A stretch of 64,000 bases of DNA from Alteromonas indica (GTDB lineage Bacteria; Pseudomonadota; Gammaproteobacteria; Enterobacterales; Alteromonadaceae), in contig PYVY01000010.1 in the NCBI GenBank assembly GCA_003056425.1, positions 124,001-188,000 on the forward strand, written 5' to 3'. A model generated the notes under the pieces. It saw nothing but the letters and a program-made list of their open reading frames with translations, was not told the origin of the DNA and did not search any database. The translations under genes were made by a program, and so were the position numbers. Below are positions 9,733-17,460 of the stretch, in pieces; within the stretch, counting starts at the first letter, position 1, and the number at the start of each line of letters is the position of its first letter.

Positions 9733-10752
9733 CTATTCATTTTCTGCGCCAGATTCCGGCATATCGAGATATACCGTCTGATAATCCCCATCCCGGGTCA
9801 GTGTCAGTTCTATAGTTTGTGCCGAGCGCAATGCATTCATTGCTTCCATCGACTGTTGGGTGTCGGTTAAGTCCAACCCGTTAATCTGTATAATAACGTC
9901 ACCTGCCTGAAGCCCCGCTGACTGAAACAGGGCCGGGTTCTTGCCGGGCTTCACCTGATAACCCATCAACTGTCCGTTATCGGTTTTCGGTGTAATGGAA
10001 ATAAAGTCAGTGAAATCGCCGGGTTGTTCGCGCAGCGCGGACGTGGCTTGCGCTGCTGCTTGGCTCAGTTGCGCTGGCTGGCTGGGCCGGGGCGGCGCCG
10101 GCCGCCGGTTATTGGTGGTAAGGGTGCGTCCGGCAGCAGGTTGTTCCCGGCGTTGGTTGGCTTCATCATAATCCAGCCCATCCAGCATCAGGGTTTCTTT
10201 GCGCACGCCGTTTTTAATAATAACCCGGTCGGCTTGGACCTGATTGAGGGTCGCGTTAGTGCCGTCGATTTTTTCCCCCAGGCCGTACACCAATTGGGTG
10301 CCTTTGTGTTCTATAATAGCAGCAGCATCAGCCACAACTGAACTGGCCACCACCCCGGTAAGTATTAAATTAAGCTGGGTTTCGGGCGCATCGGTCACCG
10401 TTTCTTCGGGCTGTGCCTCAGGGGCCTGGTTTTCCTGACCAAATAAGTTTAGCTGTTGTATTTTTGCAATATCGACCCCACCTTTGCCAGCTGAACTCAA
10501 GGCCTGGGGCGCGGAAGAAGATGGCTGTGCGAGGGTCGCGGCTGGTTCGGGCATAAGCTGCCATACCAACCGTGCCGCAAAGGCCAGCAGATACAGGCTT
10601 AATAGCACGACCACTGCTACGCGCAGCGTTTTTTGATGCTGACTCAATGTGGCAGTCAGGGAATGGTAATTGAATTTATCGAATGTCATGCTATCAACGA
10701 GGTACTGCTTGTAGTAGTTAAAATAAGGTGAACCGTGCGCTGGCAATTTCAT
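9733..10752 (-). CDS. gspC: Type II secretion inner-membrane protein GspC
   Basis: GspC links the inner-membrane platform to the secretin. The 339-residue product has a cytoplasmic N-terminus, one membrane helix at about 44-65, a proline/alanine-rich linker, the homology-region domain (about 125-200, L-N-L-I-L-T-G-V-V-A) and a C-terminal PDZ domain (about 255-330, A-G-L-Q-A-G-D-V-I-I-Q-I-N-G). A second in-frame ATG at 10689 would shorten it by 21 residues; neither start has a strong ribosome site. It is the first gene of the operon, so the promoter should lie in the 59-nt gap shared with divergent hslR. Confidence 0.93.
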   Translation of the reverse strand: MKLPAHGSPYFNYYKQYLVDSMTFDKFNYHSLTATLSQHQKTLRVAVVVLLSLYLLAFAARLVWQLMPEPAATLAQPSSSAPQALSSAGKGGVDIAKIQQLNLFGQENQAPEAQPEETVTDAPETQLNLILTGVVASSVVADAAAIIEHKGTQLVYGLGEKIDGTNATLNQVQADRVIIKNGVRKETLMLDGLDYDEANQRREQPAAGRTLTTNNRRPAPPRPSQPAQLSQAAAQATSALREQPGDFTDFISITPKTDNGQLMGYQVKPGKNPALFQSAGLQAGDVIIQINGLDLTDTQQSMEAMNALRSAQTIELTLTRDGDYQTVYLDMPESGAENE

Positions 10753-10811
10753 AATAGCCTAGTCAGCAAGGGGGTCACAACACTAAAACGCAAGAGTGAC
10801 AAAATTATTAC

Positions 10812-11216
10812 ATGAGTAATCCAAAGCAACCCCAGGTAAGTGAAAATGTCAGGCTGGACAAGTGGCTATGGGCTGCCCGCTTCTTTAAAACCCGGGCCCT
10901 GGCAAGAGACATGGTTCAGTCGGGAAAAGTTCAATATAACGGCCAGCGGGCGAAACCCGGGCGCAGTGTCGAATGTGGCGCCATGCTCAAAATTCCTGCA
11001 GGCTACGATACCAGAGAAATTGAAGTGCTGGGGCTTAGCGATAAACGCTTGGGCGCCGCGCTGGCACAGGAACTTTACAAAGAGACCGAACAAAGCGTGG
11101 CTAAACGTGAAGAAAATCAACAAGCCAGGCAACTCAGTTCGTTCTACAGCCCTAAGCCGGATGGCCGTCCGGATAAAAAACAGCGCCGCGAAATTATCAA
11201 ACTTAAGCATAGCTAA
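10812..11216 (+). CDS. hslR: Heat shock protein 15 (ribosome-associated S4-domain protein)
   Basis: Hsp15 binds free 50S subunits carrying nascent chains and helps recycle stalled ribosomes. The 134-residue basic protein carries the S4 RNA-binding domain near the N-terminus: V-R-L-D-K-W-L-W-A-A-R-F-F-K-T-R, then the G-K-V-Q-Y-N-G-Q-R-A-K-P motif. A lysine/arginine-rich tail follows (K-K-Q-R-R-E-I-I-K-L-K). It is divergent from gspC (59-nt gap) and lies 26 nt upstream of hslO. That is the classical hslR-hslO arrangement and suggests co-transcription under stress. Confidence 0.94.
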   Translation: MSNPKQPQVSENVRLDKWLWAARFFKTRALARDMVQSGKVQYNGQRAKPGRSVECGAMLKIPAGYDTREIEVLGLSDKRLGAALAQELYKETEQSVAKREENQQARQLSSFYSPKPDGRPDKKQRREIIKLKHS

Positions 11217-11242
11217 GTGTCACCACAGGATTAATGTAAACC

Positions 11243-12145
11243 ATGACAAATTTTGATCAACTGCACCGTTTTATTTTCAACCAGGCTAATGTACGCGGTG
11301 AAATTGCCCGCCTGGATGACAGTCTTCAGCATATCGTACATAGCTACGAGTATCCGGTACAGATACAACAACTGCTAAGTGAAATGGCGGCAGCCACATG
11401 TTTGCTCACCGCTATATTAAAGTTCAAAGGCGAAATTGGTTTGCAAATTCAGGGGCAGGGCGCGTTAAAATATGCAGTGGTCAATGCCACTGATGATCAT
11501 ACCCTGCGCGGCGTGGCCCGCTGGGATGAAGATTTACCTAGTTTGCCCGAAAGTTTCGCAGAGTTAATGGAAAAAGGCGTTCTGGTAATTACTATTACGC
11601 CGGAAGATGGCGAACGTTACCAAGGGATGGTGGCGCTGGATAAGCCTACTTTAGCAGAATGCATAGAAGGCTATTTTGCGCAGTCAGAGCAGCTGGCGAC
11701 CAAGGTTATTTTACGCACTGATCTGAGTGAACCAGAACGCGCGAAAGCTGCCGGCGTGTTATTGCAAGTCATGCCAACCAAGGCCAGCAATACTGATGTG
11801 GCCCAGGACACCGGGTTTGAGCATTTGTGTAAACTGACGGAAACGCTGTCCAGTGAAGAGCTGTTTAGCCTGCCGGTAGAAGATATTCTATACCGCCTGT
11901 ATCACCAGGAAGAGGTAGAAATGTTCGAACCGGCAACGATACAGTTTGCCTGCACGTGCTCGCGTACCCGCAGTGCAGAAGCATTACGCAATGTAGATAA
12001 AGCAGAGCTATTACAAATTGTGGAAGAAGAGGGCGCGGTGAAGATGAATTGTCAGTACTGCCATACCGAATATCGCTTTGACAGTATTGATGTGGAAGCT
12101 ATCCATGCAGGACGCTTTGAAGATACGGCGACCAAAACCCAATAG
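11243..12145 (+). CDS. hslO: Redox-regulated holdase chaperone Hsp33
   Basis: Hsp33 is a cytoplasmic holdase activated by oxidation. The 300-residue protein has the N-terminal substrate-binding domain (about 1-180) and the C-terminal zinc redox switch. The four zinc cysteines are C237-x-C239 and C270-x-x-C273, matching the CXC-X(27-32)-CXXC family pattern. The linker region before the switch is intact. It follows hslR by 26 nt. A terminator hairpin lies about 150 nt downstream. Confidence 0.96.
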   Translation: MTNFDQLHRFIFNQANVRGEIARLDDSLQHIVHSYEYPVQIQQLLSEMAAATCLLTAILKFKGEIGLQIQGQGALKYAVVNATDDHTLRGVARWDEDLPSLPESFAELMEKGVLVITITPEDGERYQGMVALDKPTLAECIEGYFAQSEQLATKVILRTDLSEPERAKAAGVLLQVMPTKASNTDVAQDTGFEHLCKLTETLSSEELFSLPVEDILYRLYHQEEVEMFEPATIQFACTCSRTRSAEALRNVDKAELLQIVEEEGAVKMNCQYCHTEYRFDSIDVEAIHAGRFEDTATKTQ

Positions 12146-12292
12146 CCTTTGGGGAAGTCTGATACAAATTTATGAGGATCGGATAAAACCCTCTTTTAGT
12201 TGGGCACGTAGTAAACAATGAACAGTGCTGAGTAATTCACTTTACTGATTGTTGTTCAATCCTTCGTAAATCACTTTCTCATGGTGATATTT

Positions 12293-12320
12293 GCCCGCCT
12301 TTAATCAGGCGGGCTTTTTA
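12293..12320 (+). terminator. Rho-independent terminator after hslO
   Basis: An eight-base-pair GC-rich stem (GCCCGCCT with AGGCGGGC, loop TTAATC) is followed by TTTTTA. It lies 148 nt after the hslO stop, and no gene is seen in that gap (12146-12292). Confidence 0.85.
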
Positions 12321-12385
12321 TTGGTAAGCTGTCGAAGGCCTTGGGTTACCGAACAACTCACTGCGGTAACTAGCCCTTGCTATGC

Positions 12386-12889
12386 CTATTCGTACGCGCC
12401 GCTGCCGTACGTCAGCTCGTAACTGTGGCTGTATATTTCCAGAATATTACCAAACGGGTCTTCCATATAAATCATCCGGTAGGGTTTTTCACCCGGAAAA
12501 TAATAACGGGGTTCTGGCATACGACGCTTGCCCCCGGCCTGCTCAATTTTTTCTGCCAGACCTTCCACATCAGGATCCTGAACACAAAAATGGAAAATGC
12601 CGGTTTTCCAGTATTCAAAGTTATTATCCGGGTTTTGCTGACCTTTGAACTGGAAAATTTCTACGCCAATCCGGTCGCCCGTAGATAAGTGGGCAATATT
12701 AAATTCTTCCCAGCCGGCGCCGAACACATCGGTACACATCTGGCCTATAGCACTATCATCTTCCTTAATAGTGGTAGGTTTCATAATTAGATACCAGCCC
12801 AGCACATCGGTATAAAATTTAACGGCGGCTTCCAAATCAGGCACTGAAAGACCGATATGGCTAAACGTTCTTGGATAAGGTGTAGTCAT
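12386..12889 (-). CDS. VOC-family (glyoxalase-fold) protein
   Basis: The 167-residue protein has the vicinal-oxygen-chelate fold. It begins with F-S-H-I-G-L-S-V-P-D-L-E-A-A-V-K-F-Y-T-D-V-L-G-W, the first beta-alpha-beta module, and ends with Y-M-E-D-P-F-G-N-I-L-E-I-Y-S-H. Potential metal ligands include the early histidine (S-H-I-G), E in G-V-E-I-F-Q-F, H in G-I-F-H-F-C and E in I-L-E-I-Y. Such proteins include lactoylglutathione lyases and ring-cleaving dioxygenases, and the substrate cannot be told. It is divergent from a LysR gene (97-nt gap), its probable regulator, and neighbours aldehyde-handling enzymes. Confidence 0.85.
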   Translation of the reverse strand: MTTPYPRTFSHIGLSVPDLEAAVKFYTDVLGWYLIMKPTTIKEDDSAIGQMCTDVFGAGWEEFNIAHLSTGDRIGVEIFQFKGQQNPDNNFEYWKTGIFHFCVQDPDVEGLAEKIEQAGGKRRMPEPRYYFPGEKPYRMIYMEDPFGNILEIYSHSYELTYGSGAYE

Positions 12890-12944
12890 GGTTACCTCGG
12901 CTAATGGTTTAATTCGCCGATAAGGTTACGCCGTCTCCGATAAA

Positions 12945-12969
12945 ATGATAAATTATGGTTTATTGTCAT
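12945..12969. promoter_or_regulatory. Possible LysR operator, imperfect inverted repeat
   Basis: The divergent gap between the VOC gene and the LysR gene holds an AT-rich, imperfectly symmetric stretch beginning ATGATAAA and ending TTTATTGTCAT. LysR regulators usually bind such sites between themselves and their divergent target. The match is weak and rests on position more than on sequence. Confidence 0.3.
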
Positions 12970-12986
12970 TTTGATAATATAGAGTT

Positions 12987-13880
12987 ATGAAACTTAACCC
13001 CGTGTGGCTGGAAACTTTTCGTGTACTGGTAGATAGCGGACACTTTACCCGCACCGCAGAAAAACTGTTCATGACCCAGCCTGGCGTAAGTCAGCATATT
13101 AAAAAGCTTGAGCAGGCTTGTGGTTATCTGCTGCTAAAGCGTGAAGGTAAGCGCTTTTCGATCACCGCGCAGGGCGAGCAATTGTACGCCTATATCCAAC
13201 AGGTAAATGAAGCAGAACAGCAACTATTAGCCCAACTGGGGGCCGATGATCCCTTCACGGGGCCGTGCCGGATAGCTTGCTCGGGTTCCACCGCAATCCG
13301 GCTGTATAAGCATTTACTAACTTTACAGGATAAATATCCTGGCCTGATCATGCACTTACAGGCAGCGCCATACCGAAGCATTCTAGCGGCTATCGCCAGT
13401 GGCGAAATTGACTTGGGTATTGTTAACGAAAAGCCTGATTCGTTGCACTTTACCGCCCAACCTGTTGGCCGTGAAGCTATTGCCCTGATGGTGCCGGTAA
13501 ATCGTCCGCAAGGAGCGCAATCCCTTACCGGATATCTCAGTTCGCTGGGCATGATTCGCCACCCCGACAGCGATTATTATACGTCCTTGTACTTAAGCCA
13601 TAGCGAGTCAACTTTGTTACGTGAAGTGCCCTTTTCGCGAATCCCCACCAAAGGGTTTATTAATCAGATTCACGATATATTGTTACCCGTGTCCAGCGGC
13701 TTGGGGTTTACCATTTTACCGCGCAGCGTATTGCAGGACAGCCCTTACCATAAGGCAATATCGGTAATGGGGAATGTGCCGCTCATCAACGAGCCGCTGT
13801 ATCTGGTGCATCGTAAAAACCGTGAGCTGCCAGCCCGGTTTGAAACAATTATGCCGTTGCTGGCAAAGCATTTAGCATAA
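12987..13880 (+). CDS. LysR-family transcriptional regulator
   Basis: The 297-residue protein has the LysR winged helix-turn-helix at about residues 1-60 (F-R-V-L-V-D-S-G-H-F-T-R-T-A-E-K-L-F-M-T, then Q-P-G-V-S-Q-H-I-K-K-L-E). A periplasmic-binding-protein-like effector domain follows from about 90 to 290. It is divergent from the VOC gene at 12386-12889 and convergent with the OYE gene, so the VOC gene is the likeliest target. The effector is unknown. Confidence 0.92.
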   Translation: MKLNPVWLETFRVLVDSGHFTRTAEKLFMTQPGVSQHIKKLEQACGYLLLKREGKRFSITAQGEQLYAYIQQVNEAEQQLLAQLGADDPFTGPCRIACSGSTAIRLYKHLLTLQDKYPGLIMHLQAAPYRSILAAIASGEIDLGIVNEKPDSLHFTAQPVGREAIALMVPVNRPQGAQSLTGYLSSLGMIRHPDSDYYTSLYLSHSESTLLREVPFSRIPTKGFINQIHDILLPVSSGLGFTILPRSVLQDSPYHKAISVMGNVPLINEPLYLVHRKNRELPARFETIMPLLAKHLA

Positions 13881-13908
13881 AAAAACGCCGTACAGCGACG
13901 GCGTTTTT
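13881..13908. terminator. Bidirectional terminator between LysR and OYE genes
   Basis: An inverted repeat AAAAACGCCGT / ACGGCGTTTTT with a six-base loop lies between two convergent genes. The A-run on one side and T-run on the other allow it to terminate both transcripts. Confidence 0.85.
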
Positions 13909-13927
13909 ATGCATATCTCAATGGCAG

Positions 13928-15034
13928 TTAGCGTTCATCTGAAGGCGCGTAACGTTGCAACCAATGAGCGTAAGGGGCGGGCATTACCCATGACGGGTTG
14001 TCTTCAGCCAGTGTTTTTGCGGCAAAATAGGTCCAGTGGGGGTTGGTCAGGTGCATCCGACCTACCATCACAATATCCAACTGGCCTTTCTCGATAGTGT
14101 CGTTGGCCAACTCCGGCGTATCGACCCCCCAAGCTGTCGCTACCGGTATATTGGCTTCATTGCGCACCCGTTCAGCCACCGGTGCCAGGAAAGCAGGCCC
14201 CCACGGAATAGTGGCATCAGGCGTGTTAAAGCCAATGCTCACACTAACAAAGTCGGCACCTTGTGCTTTAAACTGCTTAATTAGTGCAATCGATTCCGCC
14301 TGCGTTTGCTCATCATCGCCATCATATTCGATAACGCCAAAGCGAATGGTCAGGGGTAAATGCTGAGGCCAGACTTCACGCACGGCGTCCAGCGTTTCCA
14401 GTAAAAACCGGCCCCGGCCAGCGGCATCGCCACCGTATTCATCGGTACGCTTGTTTGCATGTTTGGAAAAAAAGCTCTGGGCCAGATAACCATGGGCAAA
14501 ATGCAGTTCAAGCCATTCAAAACCGGCTTCCAGGGCACGCTTAGCACCGTTAACAAAGTCTTGTTTTACTCGCTCAATATCCTGCTTCGACATGGCCTCG
14601 GGCGTACGCGACAAATGCGCTCCAAAAGCCTCGGCTGATGGACCGATAGGTTGCCAGGCTTTGGGATCTTCAGCCGGTAGATGATCATCACCTTCCCATG
14701 GGCGATTTGCACTGGCTTTGCGCCCTGCATGGGCAATTTGAATACCGGCTACAGCGCCTTGATCCTTAATTCGTTTGGCCAGGTTAGCCAAACCTTCGGT
14801 ATGTTCTTCTTTCCATATTCCCAGACAGTTCGGGGTGATACGCCCTTCTGGGGATACTGCCGTGGCCTCAACAATGACCAGCCCGGCGCCACCGCGGGCG
14901 AAGGAGGCATAGTTGGCCTCGTGCCACTGGTTGGCGAACCCATCCTCAGAGCTGTACTGGCACATTGGCGGTACGGCTATACGGTTTTTTAATGTAACGT
15001 GTTTTAATGAAAAAGAATCAAACAATGCTGACAT
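13928..15034 (-). CDS. Old yellow enzyme family NADH:flavin oxidoreductase (YqjM class)
   Basis: This 368-residue FMN enzyme should reduce activated C=C bonds of alpha,beta-unsaturated carbonyls or other electrophiles. The YqjM-class signature P-P-M-C-Q-Y-S contains C25, the redox-sensing cysteine. The substrate-binding pair is H178 and H181 (L-H-F-A-H-G-Y-L), and the N-K-R-T-D-E-Y-G-G motif follows. The FMN-phosphate region G-R-M-H-L-T-N-P-H-W is near the C-terminus. AAGGAA lies upstream of the ATG. It follows the YqhD-like gene by 148 nt on the same strand, so the two probably form an operon. Confidence 0.93.
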   Translation of the reverse strand: MSALFDSFSLKHVTLKNRIAVPPMCQYSSEDGFANQWHEANYASFARGGAGLVIVEATAVSPEGRITPNCLGIWKEEHTEGLANLAKRIKDQGAVAGIQIAHAGRKASANRPWEGDDHLPAEDPKAWQPIGPSAEAFGAHLSRTPEAMSKQDIERVKQDFVNGAKRALEAGFEWLELHFAHGYLAQSFFSKHANKRTDEYGGDAAGRGRFLLETLDAVREVWPQHLPLTIRFGVIEYDGDDEQTQAESIALIKQFKAQGADFVSVSIGFNTPDATIPWGPAFLAPVAERVRNEANIPVATAWGVDTPELANDTIEKGQLDIVMVGRMHLTNPHWTYFAAKTLAEDNPSWVMPAPYAHWLQRYAPSDER

Positions 15035-15069
15035 CTAATACAGTTCCTTAACTAGCTGGTGGGCAACAT

Positions 15070-15096
15070 GGGCCGGTAGTTAAGTACTACCGGCCC
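15070..15096. repeat. Perfect 11-bp inverted repeat between the aldehyde reductase and OYE genes
   Basis: GGGCCGGTAGT and its exact reverse complement are separated by a TAAGT loop. No T-run follows on either strand, so it is not a classical terminator. It sits in the 148-nt gap of the presumed operon and could be an mRNA stability or processing hairpin. Confidence 0.7.
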
Positions 15097-15182
15097 CTCT
15101 ACGGCCATGCTGAAAAGCAGGTTAAGCCTTGCGCCCGTGGCGCGTTAGCAATGGCCGCTATACGTTGCAGTGATGGCCGGAG

Positions 15183-16337
15183 TTACGCGGCCAGCGTTAA
15201 TATTTCGCGGGCTTTTGCAAGGTCAATATCGCCATGCTCGCCCAATGAAGTCATGCCATTTTTTTCTAAATTGGCCACAATATCGTTGATGTTGCTTTTG
15301 TCTATCTGATAGTCAGACAACCGGGTGTTAACCTGCATGGCTTCAAAAAAGTCCTGTACGGCTTTAATCGTTAAATCAATACGTTTGGCATCCTCTCCTT
15401 CGGTAATACCAAAGACGCGTTCGCCAAGTTGTAAAATTTTGGCGCTTTTGTGGTCGCGTTGGACAAACATCAGTGATGGTAAAACAATCGCCAGGGTCTG
15501 GGCATGGTCAAGGCTATAAAGCGCTGTAAGTTCATGGCCAATCATATGGGTGGCCCAATCCTGTGGCACACCTTTGCCAATTAAGCCGTTTAGCGCCATC
15601 GTGGCAGACCACATAATATTCGCCCGCACGTCATAATCTTGGGGCGTTGCCAATGCTTTAGGGCCTTCACTAACCAGGGTTTGTAAAATACCCTCGGCAA
15701 AACGGTCCTGCAGTGGGGCATTGACCGGGTATGTCAGGTATTGCTCAATAACATGGACGAACGCATCGACCACCCCGTTAGATACCTGTCGAGCAGGCAA
15801 CGAGAAAGTATATTGTGGATCCAATACGGCAAATACCGGCTGCACCTTGTCAGAACCAAACGCCCGCTTTTGCGCAGTTTCCTTACGGTTAACTACAGAG
15901 TTGCCATTACTTTCAGAACCGGTCGCAGGCAAGGTTAATACTGCGCCTATGGGCAAAGGCTCACCGAACTCGGCGTCTTTCACTAAAATATCCCATGGGT
16001 CGCCAGTAAAATTGACCGCTGCAGCAATAAACTTAGCGCCATCAATAACGCTACCGCCGCCTACTGCCAGGATAAAATTCACCTCATTATCGCGTGCTAC
16101 CTGCACGGCTTTCATCAGTGTTTCGAATTCTGGGTTGGGCTCAACACCAGCAAACTCTGTTACCTCAACGCCGTTTAGCACGCCGGTAACATCAGCGTAA
16201 ATGCCATTATTTTTGATTGAACCACCGCCATACAAAAACATCACTTTGGCATTTTCAGGCAGACGGGCTGCCACTTCCTGAATCTGATCCTTGCCAAATA
16301 AAATTTCGGTACGGTTTTTAAAAGAAAAATTCAACAT
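15183..16337 (-). CDS. yqhD: Iron-containing alcohol dehydrogenase, YqhD-like NADPH-dependent aldehyde reductase
   Basis: The 384-residue enzyme belongs to the group III iron-dependent alcohol dehydrogenases. The start at 16337 is supported by AAGGAG 7-8 nt upstream; the longer frame runs into the divergent LysR gene. It has the family dinucleotide motif Y-G-G-G-S-I-K near residue 36, G-G-G-S-V-I-D-G at 93-100, and metal ligands D191, H195, H264 and H278. E. coli YqhD reduces short-chain and lipid-derived aldehydes such as acrolein and malondialdehyde with NADPH. Specificity here is inferred from the resemblance. It is followed by an OYE gene and is divergent from a LysR gene. Confidence 0.9.
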   Translation of the reverse strand: MLNFSFKNRTEILFGKDQIQEVAARLPENAKVMFLYGGGSIKNNGIYADVTGVLNGVEVTEFAGVEPNPEFETLMKAVQVARDNEVNFILAVGGGSVIDGAKFIAAAVNFTGDPWDILVKDAEFGEPLPIGAVLTLPATGSESNGNSVVNRKETAQKRAFGSDKVQPVFAVLDPQYTFSLPARQVSNGVVDAFVHVIEQYLTYPVNAPLQDRFAEGILQTLVSEGPKALATPQDYDVRANIMWSATMALNGLIGKGVPQDWATHMIGHELTALYSLDHAQTLAIVLPSLMFVQRDHKSAKILQLGERVFGITEGEDAKRIDLTIKAVQDFFEAMQVNTRLSDYQIDKSNINDIVANLEKNGMTSLGEHGDIDLAKAREILTLAA

Positions 16338-16542
16338 CGCGCTGCTCCTTAATATACGGTTAACGCAGGTTTGCTCAACCACGGCCAGTGAAGAATACCG
16401 TAGACATGCGAGCCCTGTGGCAGGGCAGTCCGGTATCAATAAATCACTATGGTGACCAGTCGTTAATATGATGGCGTGTATCCTAAGCGCATTGCCGGGC
16501 AGGCAGAAGTCAGATAAGTTAGGCGCAGGCATAAAAAATCTG

Positions 16543-17460
16543 ATGGCTGCTAATTTGTCCCATTTAACTCAGCTTAAAACCTTCGTTGAAGTGTACCGGT
16601 GTGGCAATATCACCCGGGCCGCGGCCAACTTACAAATGTCTCAGCCTGCGGTAACTTCGCATATCCAAACCATGGAAACCGTGATCGGCAAAGAATTGTT
16701 CATTCGCCAAGCCCGCGGCGTTGAACCCACTTCGGTAGCGCACGACCTGGCGTTACAGGTCTCCTCACACATTGATATACTGGAACAAAAAGTGGCGTCT
16801 ATCCGAAGCCGGGCGGCCACGGTTTTTGGCACGCTTAATCTGGCGGGGCCGGCTGAATACCTAAGCTTTGTGGCCGGGCCGCAACTGGCCAACTTACTGC
16901 AGGCACAAAAGGTCAATCTGGTTATCCATACCGGCAATAAAAACAATACTTACAGCCTGCTGGAGAATGCCACCGCAGAACTGGCTATCACCGCTTCGGC
17001 GCCTGACGCCAGCCGCTACGAATGGCAAATTCTGGACCGCGAAACCCTGCTTTTGGTAATGAACCGGGTCGAGGGCCGGGCGCTGGCTGGCCAACCGCTA
17101 AGTGCTGAATTACTTAGCCAGTACAAGGTAGTGGCCTATGATGAGCAGTTGCCGCTGATACGGCATTATTTTCATGCAGTATTCAATGCTACCTGTAATT
17201 CTCAGGTTACCGCTGTATGTCCGGATATTCGGGCCCTGGCAAGTATTGTACGCTCGGGGATTGGCTATACTGTATTGCCCGATTATCTTTGCAAAGACGC
17301 TATCCGGGCTGGGGAGTTAATCGAACTGGGGGAGCCGGGGCCACAAAATAATGTGTATCTGGTGTGGAAAAAGGGGGCGCTTAAGCACCCCCGGGTAGCT
17401 TTTGCCAAAGATGTCATTATGGCTTTTGCTAATATTAACTATTTAACCGGCACCAGCTGA
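16543..17460 (+). CDS. LysR-family transcriptional regulator
   Basis: With the start at 16543 the product has 305 residues and begins just before the LysR helix-turn-helix (L-K-T-F-V-E-V-Y-R-C-G-N-I-T-R-A-A-A-N-L, then Q-P-A-V-T-S-H-I). A longer frame from 16468 adds a non-conserved leader that would overlap the promoter region. The effector-binding domain spans about 90-295. It is divergent from the YqhD-like gene, with a 205-nt gap, and is its probable regulator. The 3' end overlaps the convergent serine hydrolase gene by 18 nt. Confidence 0.9.
   Translation: MAANLSHLTQLKTFVEVYRCGNITRAAANLQMSQPAVTSHIQTMETVIGKELFIRQARGVEPTSVAHDLALQVSSHIDILEQKVASIRSRAATVFGTLNLAGPAEYLSFVAGPQLANLLQAQKVNLVIHTGNKNNTYSLLENATAELAITASAPDASRYEWQILDRETLLLVMNRVEGRALAGQPLSAELLSQYKVVAYDEQLPLIRHYFHAVFNATCNSQVTAVCPDIRALASIVRSGIGYTVLPDYLCKDAIRAGELIELGEPGPQNNVYLVWKKGALKHPRVAFAKDVIMAFANINYLTGTS

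Noticed and set aside
15183..16532. Longer version of the YqhD-like gene starting at 16532
   Set aside because: It would run across the divergent LysR promoter region; AAGGAG and the conserved N-terminus place the start at 16337.
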